This document shows, piece after piece, positions 57,201 to 64,000 of a stretch of 64,000 nucleotides of DNA. The DNA lies in NCBI GenBank assembly GCA_001692895.1, contig KV748202.1, positions 62,001 to 126,000 of the forward strand, written 5' to 3'. A model generated the notes under the pieces. That model ran no database searches. It was not told where the DNA came from and worked only from the letters and a program-made list of their open reading frames with translations. This DNA is from Cenococcum geophilum 1.58. Taxonomy: Eukaryota; Ascomycota; Dothideomycetes; Gloniales; Gloniaceae. Within the stretch, counting starts at the first letter, position 1. Every line of letters begins with the position of its first letter. Position numbers and translations under genes: made by a program.

Positions 57201-58159
57201 CATCCACGGCACCGCACACAATTCAACCTACTGGGACCAACAGCGAAAGCTCAGTGCAAGTGCCGACGAGTATCAACCAAGAACCCTCGACGATTGCAGT
57301 TCCAACTTCCATGATGAGTGGAATTCCATCCAGTCTGCCGAAAATTATTCGACCCCCAGACGGAGTCGTGCCAGCTCAGCCACCAAATACCACCTTGTGC
57401 CAGGTTGGCTTCAAATGGGGGCTTAATTATGCTTTCGTCCTTCAATCAGATGCAGCAAACCAGATCTTCTATTATTTACCAATTGCAATTGCAGATGGTC
57501 TGAACATCACTCTGGATCAGGTAACAATGAACACACTGAAGCCATATGACACCACGCGATCCCTAGGGTTTATTACAACTTTGGCCTTGTTCTATATTCC
57601 AGTAGATCAATATGCCAAGCTGTTGCCTCAGATGACAAATCCTCCAGATCTCCTCTGGCACAACAAGAATGCTACGGTCAACGCCCTGACTTCTTTGATC
57701 AATCCCGCGATTCCTCTGTTGGCTGGTTCTCTTCCTGTAGATGGTAACCCTACTGCATCAGGAAACCCCTCATCTTCTGCGACATCTGGTTATGGAGATG
57801 GTGGTCCAATGGGTGGTGGTGCCGGCGCAAGCCAACCTGTCAACGCTACTAGCGCTGGTATTGCTATGGCAGCCATTGGTGGCGCATTTGCATACGGTGC
57901 CGCAATGTTCTTCGTTGCTCGAAGGTACCGCAATAAAAGAATGGCACACCGACGCACCCCTTCTGTTCTTAGCAACAGTCGTCACGGCAGCGGCGGCTCG
58001 ATGATTGGCGCCGCCTGGATGTCTGGAGGTCGTGGTCCCGGGCGATCGACACCTGGCGGACGCGACAGCAGAGGAAGCGGTAGCAGTAACGGACGCAGCG
58101 TGCGAACAGCGCAAATTTCAGCGCCCGTAATGGCAGAGAACTCGCTCGGCTGGAACTGA
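54248..58159 (+). CDS. MSB2: Signalling mucin Msb2-like membrane sensor
   Basis: A single-exon gene of 1303 codons. In yeast and plant pathogens Msb2 sits upstream of Cdc42 and the filamentation/invasion MAPK cascade. A signal peptide (residues 1-27, IWAAALALASISGPLL) precedes a dibasic Kex2-type site, HVKR-Q (residue 48). Residues 60-1040 are a Ser/Thr/Pro/Val mucin region with two repeat arrays. The conserved extracellular domain follows at about 1050-1160: FKWGLNYAFVLQSD, IFYYLPIAIADGLNI, LKPYDTTRSLGFITTLALFY, LTSLINPAIPLL. One membrane span (about 1199-1221, GIAMAAIGGAFAYGAAMFFV) and a basic, Gly/Ser-rich cytosolic tail of 80 residues end the protein. Ambiguous bases (56410-56475) lie in the second array, so the true repeat number and length may differ. 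Confidence 0.9.
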   Translation: MRSSTTIWAAALALASISGPLLTTAEAMPAPRQTDGKPRYYFPRHVKRQIVTNSTVPASTVDPTSSDSPELKSRQTSEDLQSFIDSLISNASPSTSATGSEVTTTIVTEVIVTEIPVPANSTSWSSSSSAASSSTSSIYTPPPPIPLSSSHTSSTANVGTAGLPSSIIPTTSIPTVGSTNGLTSSIVLLSSSSVGSSTGLPLVIHATSSSIPVGSTAGLPSSIVSPSSSSDGSSTGFPLVIIPASSSPVVGSTAGLPSSIVLPSSSSDGSSTGFPLVIIPATSSSIPVVGSTAGLPSSIVLPSSSSDGSGAGLLAIPATSSSIPVVGSTAGLPSSIVLPSSSLDGSSIGLPLVIIPATSSDTAQLTLLPSVSLPISTADTRAGSTGGLPSSIVLPTPTVDAGLSSTGGLPAISVGSTNLVPSSIVLPTSSVVSDPSVGSTGLPLAILPSSTPDAAAQSSVSVDSTGGLPLSVVLPTSTVDIPLIPVTSAPTGIIVGLTTAISAPDVTATSDVPGVPTSTDSQLVIPLVSSLVPDLSSVLASLPTVTDNSIITPSGLLPTSGVAGTGTGVSDTAPPPISTPDVTPTAVLPLPSILSSLVSDVSSLVTVVTSGVGSLDSVTTSNVGGLVSSVASDLPTSVPIVPSAVSSVSVGIPVPSDVSSLIASATDSRIPIPLSSILSSAEASHVPVIPSIVPSAVSSVVSVVTPVPSDLSSLIASATDXXIXXPLSSILXXXXXXXXXVIPSXVPSAVSSVVSVVTPVPSDLSSLIASATDSRIPNPLSSILSSAEVSPVPVIPSVVPSAVSSVVSVVTPVPSDLSSLIVSATDSGISIPLSSILSSAGASTISVIPSIVSTPTQSIVTAPSSDISSIIASTGSGVSSISPISTGISSTLPISTPSLSSITGSSVLPSSAPTSLVSTSTSAPLASELSSLLSSLESSVPPSPTNGTSGVSAVPITSSVPPAVPTSVPSPPTSTSVGIPFVYTPSTAPHTIQPTGTNSESSVQVPTSINQEPSTIAVPTSMMSGIPSSLPKIIRPPDGVVPAQPPNTTLCQVGFKWGLNYAFVLQSDAANQIFYYLPIAIADGLNITLDQVTMNTLKPYDTTRSLGFITTLALFYIPVDQYAKLLPQMTNPPDLLWHNKNATVNALTSLINPAIPLLAGSLPVDGNPTASGNPSSSATSGYGDGGPMGGGAGASQPVNATSAGIAMAAIGGAFAYGAAMFFVARRYRNKRMAHRRTPSVLSNSRHGSGGSMIGAAWMSGGRGPGRSTPGGRDSRGSGSSNGRSVRTAQISAPVMAENSLGWN
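54770..55330 (+). repeat. Five imperfect repeats of 37-39 codons within MSB2
   Basis: The marker TCCTCGG (last copy TCCTTGG) recurs at 54821, 54932, 55043, 55160 and 55271, spacing 111, 111, 117 and 111 bp, always in frame. Each unit encodes AGLPSSIVLPSSSSDGS followed by a stretch with PLVIIPATSS. Confidence 0.85.
56168..56800 (+). repeat. Four near-identical repeats of 53 codons within MSB2
   Basis: GTGCCAAG recurs at 56168, 56324, 56483 and 56642 (spacing 156, 159, 159 bp). Each unit encodes VPSAVSSVVSVVTPVPSDLS and then a span with IPLSSILSSAE. The third copy contains the n bases, consistent with reads that could not be placed in near-identical units. Confidence 0.88.
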
Positions 58160-59738
58160 GACCAGCTCAAAATGCATTTTTCTGGATGGAAACGGCTAGA
58201 TCGTGCCCACTGCATGAGTTTATGTGTACTGTATTATATTTGCTGAATGGGGCAGGATGAGGGCCAATGTATCTTTTAGTTCTGGGGGCACAAAGGCACA
58301 GGGACCAAGGCGCGCTCCGCTAGCCCTGAGTATCCTACACACCTTTGCTGTTTCTTCCCGACCCTCACGTGGACCTACTCACGGCGTTGGTATTTTCTAA
58401 CTGTATCTAGAAACTAGCCACAACCCACACAGTCTTTCGACTGTCTCATCCAGACTTTTCTCTTTTCTTTCCAAACTCTCACTCAGAACTGTCTACCTTT
58501 CATAAGCACTTGTAGTTTCCTTTTTAGTCTGCTCTATTTCACTTCTTAGATACCTGTCTATGGCTTGATGAGGAACAAGCTAGACCTTTGTTATAGGGGA
58601 TGAGGAGTTGAGGTTGCGTTGTGGTTGTGGTACTAAGTGCTGAGAGGATGTTCGCGTACATAGTCGACTTGGGAAACAAAGAAATGTTTATCTAATTTTT
58701 GCAGGCTCTTTTATAAAGTGATGTCTGATTATGATATGTGTCATTTTATATTATAACATCTAAGGTTCTACAGAAAGTGGCGGAGACGCACTCTGATATT
58801 GCTGGCCTGGATCGCAGATGTTGCTCCACACTGATTCGAGGCTGGTCTACTGCTCTTGCTGAATGCTCTTTATTGGCGTATTCACTTACTCGTGTGGGGG
58901 GTGTTTTTCAAGCAGATGAACAAAACTACTTTCAATTTTGAGTATACGACTACGAATGTGTAGTGGAAATGTCGAGATATTTGCAAGCCGAAACCGTGCA
59001 CGTCGCCGACCATTTTGAGTATCTTCAAGTGTCTTCGAGTACAACCATAGCGTGACAATCCCAACCCCGTACTACTTTTCATGTGACTCCTGAGGATAAT
59101 CCAACAGTCTAGGAATCGTTGCCTCGGGGTAACAATTAACACGCATCATCTAGAGACATTCAATCCGGGAGATAGGGAGTGTTTAGAGCAACATGTTGGA
59201 GGAACGATCCACCTAGTCTTGCTGTTCTGCGTGTACATTGATATAGCTACTCGCGAATAGATGAAGAGTGTATTCAATTCTCTCAGGGCCATTTGTGCCA
59301 TGCTTCTTGGAACCAAACTAGACAGAGGCTTCTGCCATTGCAAAAAGCAATCTATATATGCTTCTGATGTGGGTCGGAGAAGCACAGATGATCAGATATC
59401 AAGGAAGGAACAGAATACGGTAAGGATCGGTAGATTCTTTATATATTATACATCATTCGAGCAAACCCGAAACCCTGCTAAGAAAAGCAGTCTCAACCTG
59501 GCGATAGGAGTAGGGATGGCTCACGCTCCTTTTTGCGCTATTTTATGCCCCAAGGTTCTTCCTGCATCTTTCACGCCTCTTACATACCAAGCAAAATCCC
59601 TTAATCCCAACCTCCTAAAGATACATAATCTCTTCTTTCTATAAATCCCATTCTCCTAGCAGTTGCATACAGCTCTTTCTCTTTAGAAGCGCCAGCCCTT
59701 GACTCAGCATGCCGCAGCGCCTTATTACTTGTGGCTAG
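58160..59738. other. Convergent intergenic stretch
   Basis: The 3' regions of MSB2 and of the MTFP1-like gene. Frames of up to 127 codons (59261-59644) show no motif and no supporting splice structure. Confidence 0.4.
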
Positions 59739-60863
59739 CTAACTCTTCACAGCTTCCGGTCCTCCAAAGGTCTCGAACGCTTTGTGGAATGTCCACTCAA
59801 CAGCTTCTTCAACTGGCTTGTCGAATATATAAGGGAGGAACGGAACGGCTGCTAGACCGAGCTAGGATACCACACGGGTCAGCTACATCCAAATCAAATT
59901 TGAATCAAACGCATTCATGCTGGAGATATATAGTTCTCAGCAAGACTGAATGGCCACTAACCCCGATAGGCCCATACGTCCTTATAGTCTTATTCTTCGC
60001 ATCTTTCAACGCCTTCCCCGAATACTTCACAATACTGTGAATCGTGAACGCTGGCAGCCCCATACTCGCAATCCCCTGAAACACGGCCCGCTGCGCCATC
60101 ACAGCCCTATAATCCTCAATCGCCGGTATCCTCCTGGGCACAGCCTCACCCTCTGCTAGCGACGACCCCGCCTCGCCCCCCGCCAACCCGGCCCCGAGCT
60201 TCCTCGATGAGTCCATGACCGGCGCATGCTTGTCGCTGCTCGTGGCGCTCTCGCCCTCGCCGCTCTTCTCCGGGTGCAGGATGCGTTGGTTGCGCAGATA
60301 CGCTTTGTAGCCCTCGTATCCGACGTCGCCGGCTAGGTAGGTCCACGAGATGGCGTAGGCGCCCTTTACGAGATACGGGTGCGCGGTGGGGCGGAAGGAC
60401 TCGCCGATGTCGGAGGTGTAGGCGACGTAGCGATGCGTGGAGTGGAGGATGGTGCGGATGCGGGAGGTGTAGGCGGCGTACCGGAGGGAGGTGTCTGTGG
60501 ATTCGCCAGTTCTGTGGTTGCGTTAGGGTGGGTCGTACATTTCTCATGCGGTTATAGCAATTGGGAAGTGAGGCGAGCGCTAAAAAGGGTTTGAAGTGGA
60601 AGATAGATAGGTATTCTGAGGATCCATATGATCCGGCTTTTGTGAAGATAGGGAAGCACGCGACGGAGAGAAAGCTGCACGAATTGACTGTGCACTTACT
60701 TTCCCTCATAAAGAGCCGCCCATAGCTTCTCCTCATTATCTAGTGTATCCTGTAGCTCTTTGGGTAGCTTCTTCCTAGCCGGCGGTTCGCTGAAATCCGG
60801 ATGTTGACCTTCTCGCTCATGAGGAATGTTGTCGGTGACATTGCCGTTGCTGCCTTTTGCCAT
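59739..60863 (-). CDS. Mitochondrial fission process protein 1 family (MTFP1/MTP18)
   Basis: Three exons (60863-60700, 60511-59962, 59861-59739; GTAAGT...CAG and GTTAGT...TAG introns) give 278 residues with all phases closed. The family is in the mitochondrial inner membrane and in animals affects fission. Motifs: LRYAAYTSRIRTILHSTHRY, YTSDIGESFRPTAHPYLVKG, AYAISWTYLAGDVGYEGYKA, then an insert rich in Glu/Ser/Gly, AIEDYRAVMAQRAVFQGIAS, MGLPAFTIHSIVKYSGKA, and the C-terminal GLAAVPFLPYIFDKPVEEAV with EWTFHKAF. Hydrophobic stretches at YAISWTYLAG, GLPAFTIHSIV and LGLAAVPFLPYIF would be the membrane segments. The N-terminus is charged and lacks an obvious cleavable presequence, which is usual for this family. 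Confidence 0.9.
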
Positions 60864-61503
60864 CGTGGATGTCGATATGCCAGTAACTCACGGTGAGGGT
60901 TGGAGGAGTAGTAGACTGAAATAAAGCTTCGGACAGCAAGAGTCCTGGCAGCATAGGGAAGTCGACGTTAGTGGACTCTAGCAGCTAGGTTTTTATTTTA
61001 TTAATTCCTAACATGACCCGCGGGGTTTTGCTCGGTCCATAAGTCTTGCTCACCTTAGTAGACCGCCTCCATTTTTAGGCTGGTGGATTTCCTAAAGTAG
61101 AATATTGCCACCTCCGAGCTTTGAACATTGTGCACCTCGTGCACGAGGTGGTGGGGCCGTCTATCAACTCTAATAAACTCGCATAGAAATGGGAATAGCT
61201 AATTTCCTTAATTAAATCAACCACTAACATGGTGCGTAACTACTTATCCAACAACATAGATCTTATATAGCCTACTAAATATCTTAATTCTAAAGGTCGG
61301 ATTATGAAAAAGCCTCCTCTAAAGCCCTAACTACTGCCCTTTTAAGCCTCTCTCAATGTATAATGCACACGAATATAGGCAGCCAAATCTTCCACCCTAT
61401 AGCTTTTTAAGCTGTTTTAGATGATAAAGTAGTAGACTAGCTTATAGAGTATATAAATAAGAATGCAGAGCTACACCCACTTCTAGAGGAGCTGGAATTT
61501 TTA
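60864..61503. other. Intergenic stretch with a degenerate repeat
   Basis: The first 200 bp are promoter side of the MTFP1-like gene. From about 61130 the sequence resembles RIP-damaged transposon DNA (many TAA/TAG words) and leads into the LINE fragment. GTGCACCTCGTGCACGAGGTGG at 61131-61152 includes the palindrome CACCTCGTGCACGAGGTG. Confidence 0.45.
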
Positions 61504-61719
61504 TTAATGTAACATTTCCTTTCTGCTTTGCGACAGGAAAGGAGAGTCGTCCTTCTTTCTCCCATTTGCGAGCTGTAGTTCCATGAAGTCGTTAGGGTCT
61601 CTAGTAGCTCCGAAGCGTCTCTTCCACGTTTTGGCTTCGTTAATTGCTTCTGTTGTTTCCTCGTCCCATCCGTGTTTGGATCTTGGACCGATCTTTGCTA
61701 GTGGTGCTGCTGCCTCCAC
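61504..61719 (-). mobile_element. Fragment of a LINE ORF2 (endonuclease-RT linker)
   Basis: A 71-codon open frame reads AAAPLAKIGPRSKHGWDEET followed by EAKTWKRRFGATRDPNDFME. This resembles the linker after the endonuclease domain in fungal LINE ORF2, where a W/P-rich start, RSK.GW and an Arg/Lys-rich helix are usual. The assignment is by resemblance. Flanking minus-strand sequence is stop-filled. Confidence 0.5.
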
Positions 61720-61937
61720 TGCTTTGTCTAGCAGTTAGGTACATAGCTTCCTCGGATAGCAGGACGACACAGCGGGGGTGTGGCGCAGGAAGTCTGTGGC
61801 TGGTGGGTGCAGCCTTAGCTAAGCTAAATCTTCAACTCCAACAACATCCGAAGCTCCATCACCGTCACGGCACTCACAAGCCAATTGCCTCCTCCAACCT
61901 ATCCCTCTTACCTCTCAACTCCTTATATACCGCCAAG
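61720..61937. other. Promoter and leader of ATP19
   Basis: Short gap with a C/T-rich run just before the start codon (CCTCCTCCAACCTATCCCTC). No other element. Confidence 0.4.
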
Positions 61938-62418
61938 ATGGTCGTCATGTACGAGATCGCAGGCCGCAAGGTCGGATCGCATGTTGTGAGTGTCCTTAGG
62001 CTCCCTTAAAACTTCCGTATCACCGGAGCTTCCTTCTAACCTGGTGTTGTGCGATTCGAGCGATATCATGGAAACGCAAGATTTTCGTAGCTATGTGTCG
62101 ATAATTGTGATTTTTTTCCGGTTAAGGCTAATACAGTGTCCTTCCTAGCTCGCAATGGCTACCCTCGGCACGATGTTTGTCGGCAGCTGGGCCGCTATGG
62201 GTGGATCTAAGAAGTCTGCTCAGCAGGGCCCTCCCATTAATGCAACGAGCAAGGACGAGGAAAAATTCATACAGTACGTTTATCCCCTATGAAGGCACCA
62301 ACATCTGCGATGGCGGTGGAGGCTGGTTATGAAAAGCTGAGCGAAGGACGGAGGCTGATATCAGCGCAGAGATTTCTTAAAGCAGGCCGAATCAGAAGAG
62401 AAGAAAGCGAAGCACTAA
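61938..62418 (+). CDS. ATP19: Mitochondrial ATP synthase subunit k
   Basis: A small membrane subunit of the F1Fo-ATP synthase that helps dimers form. Three exons (61938-61985, 62149-62273, 62370-62418; GTGAGT...TAG of 163 bp and GTACGT...CAG of 96 bp) encode 73 residues. The protein starts MVVMYEIAGRKVGSHV, then the single membrane helix LAMATLGTMFVGSWAAMGG, then GPPINATSKDEEKFIQ and a charged tail ending ESEEKKAKH. The length and order match fungal Atp19. The gene is too short and split to appear as one frame. Confidence 0.95.
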
Positions 62419-62912
62419 ATCCTATGTCCAATCAAGGAGGAAGCCGTTCAGGGTTGGGATACCAGTGTATGCCGAGTAGGGGAGGCTCTTAGAGGCGTGA
62501 TGGACAGGCAGATACAGCCCACGTCTGAGTTGGGAGAGTTGTAAAACCTGTAGATACAGCGCCAATTGTACCAACAGCCACATCCATATTACCCTTCTAT
62601 CACTTGGTTTGAATTTTAAAGAAATGCCATTCATTCCGAAAGCCTTGAAGTATAACAGAAATTCGCAATAGGTATGCCCATAATAACATGCGGAGGAATT
62701 GGTAGCAGGAGAGGTGACCTAACCACCCGCGTTCCAAAGCAAGAAATCTAAAGTCATTCCAGGTACATGAAGCATCTAGGCCACCCAAAGGCCTTCGCTC
62801 TGCTAACAGATAACAAAATACCCCTCTAAACCACTGTCCCACTCCCAGATTAACCCAATCCACCAATCCCAAGCTCACAGCCCCAGCCCAGTCCGATACT
62901 CCATGGAATTAC
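62419..62912. other. Convergent intergenic stretch
   Basis: 3' sides of ATP19 and the CSM1 gene. Minus-strand frames at 62422-62878 have no motif. Confidence 0.45.
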
Positions 62913-64000
62913 TTAATCCTCTTCTTCTAGAATCCTCTTGGTCATACAATCTACAACTTTTGCATAGAACTTTGCAGCATGACTTCTCCGGAAGCAGATC
63001 TCTTCTGTAAGATAATCCGGTAGAATTTCTAGGAGATCTTTATCCCTGTTCTCGTCAAGAAGAGGCGTGTAAGCGAATTCTGCGTCCTCGTACGCAGGCT
63101 TCTCGGGGTCTGGGGAAGATACCGCGAGATGGAAATGGAGAGCTAATATGATTGTTAAATCCAAGATCAAAATTGGGAAATTTCCAGGGCACTTACTACC
63201 GTTCCGTCCCGTCTGGATACAGTCGTAGACATCCTCACTGTCACCCCGCTTTACCCCTCGTACGATTAGACCCGTCAGGTCGCTGTACAGGTCTTCTTTG
63301 AGCTGTCGGATTTGTGTCTCCTTGGCCGCTTCCGCGCTGCCAGGTAAAACAACACTTCGTTGCTTGACCGCGCTACCAGGCACAGTCTTGGATTCCGGTG
63401 GTTGTGAAGAGCGGGCCGCTGCCAGTTTTGTGGAGAGTATCTTATTTTCGCTTTGGGCGGAAGTTAATGAGGCTGTTAGTGTCTTGTTCTCGGCGACGAG
63501 GCGCGCATTCGAATCTTTTAGCGCTGAAAGTTGATCGCGGAGAGAGGATGTTTCTGAGGATGCGGATTGTAGGGAGGCGATTTGTTGTTTCAAGGATTGT
63601 ATGAAATCATCTTGGGCTAAATGCTCAGAGTTAGATGGGCATGCACATTAATGAACAGGTAGGGAAAATACCTTTTTCCTTCTCATCGGTCGCTCGCTTT
63701 AGCCGGTCAAAATTCGATTCCTTTTCTTGTATGCCCACTTCTCGTACGTTCTGGTATTTGAGATTGATATTCTCGAGCTTCTTCGTCATCTCGCCAAGTC
63801 TACGGCGTAATGTTGGATCACCGCCGCCTCGTTCTGTATCCGAAGTACTCCCAGCCCTTCTGTGTGGTTGGAGTTGTTTGGATGATGATCGTGCATTACT
63901 ACCTTGTCGCGCAGCTGGTCGCGGAGGTGGTGGCATTGCGTCTGGCACTTCGGCGATTTCAATTGACTCCTCGACATGCTCTTCGACATGCTCCTCGATA
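62913..64000 (-). CDS. CSM1: Monopolin subunit Csm1/Pcs1, 5' end beyond right edge
   Basis: A kinetochore protein that dimerises through a long coiled coil and clamps microtubule attachment sites. Exons in the window are a 5' part from the edge to 63672, then 63616-63197 and 63142-62913, with introns of 55 bp (GTATTT...TAG) and 54 bp (GTAAGT...TAG). The 5' part is disordered and Pro/Glu-rich (EEHVEEHVEESIEIAE, PPPPRPAARQGSN). The coiled coil follows (LGEMTKKLENINLKYQNV, KRATDEKEK, SLKQQIASLQSASS, LRDQLSALKDSNARLVAENK). The C-terminal globular domain has LKEDLYSDLTGLIVRGVKR, DVYDCIQTGRNGTLHF, EFAYTPLLDENRDKDLLEIL and DYLTEEICFRRSHAAKFYAK. The C-terminus is complete. Confidence 0.92.

Noticed and set aside
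57770..58114. Minus-strand frames across the MSB2 3' end and repeats
   Set aside because: These are shadows created by biased codon use in the mucin gene; the plus strand has clear domain structure.
1..64000. CRISPR arrays, operons or bacterial-type systems
   Set aside because: The window is eukaryotic with spliced genes; no array of short direct repeats with unique spacers was seen.

Overview
The window is nuclear DNA of a filamentous ascomycete (Pezizomycotina). The evidence is the gene set (Mcd4, Rab GDI, Not2, Msb2, Csm1/Pcs1, a DUF6594 protein, a secreted M28 peptidase relic), short GT-AG introns mostly of 43-110 bp, and transposon relics carrying RIP-type C-to-T/G-to-A damage. All gene models were built by hand from reading-frame continuity, splice signals and remembered family motifs; no search was run.

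Layout. 1-9 kb: the N-terminal part of histidinol-phosphatase HIS2 at the left edge, two inverted-repeat elements, an R3H-associated-domain gene, a leucine aminopeptidase pseudogene with its catalytic core deleted, a 70-bp minisatellite, and two tandem caspase-like genes (one decayed, one open). 9-15 kb: a small two-exon gene, a DUF6594 membrane protein, then about 2.5 kb of a repeated TATA-box module with nested inverted repeats, and an unassigned 202-aa ORF. 15-26 kb: eight-exon NOT2, two inverted-repeat/TIR elements, a bZIP factor divergent from mitochondrial ribosomal protein MRPL4, and eight-exon GDI1. 26-35 kb: a decayed tannase/feruloyl esterase, seven-exon MCD4 and a coiled-coil protein.

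35-50 kb is the accessory-looking part. It holds a five-unit fragment of an NLR-type repeat gene, a vWA-alpha-kinase gene and a giant ankyrin protein that are divergently transcribed, and then AT-rich RIP-like blocks with a stop-riddled Tad-type LINE tail, a second LINE tail and an LTR-like island. 50-64 kb: a long gene-poor leader before the signalling mucin MSB2, then an MTFP1-like mitochondrial gene, a LINE fragment, ATP19 (ATP synthase subunit k) and the monopolin subunit Csm1/Pcs1 running off the right edge.

Most intact genes are housekeeping and functionally unrelated to their neighbours: histidine synthesis, mRNA deadenylation, mitochondrial translation and ATP synthesis, vesicle traffic, GPI anchors, MAPK sensing, kinetochore. 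Interest lies in the caspase-like pair, the dispersed TATA module, the kinase/ankyrin island and the pairwise evidence for RIP. I did not find a clearly new multi-gene system.
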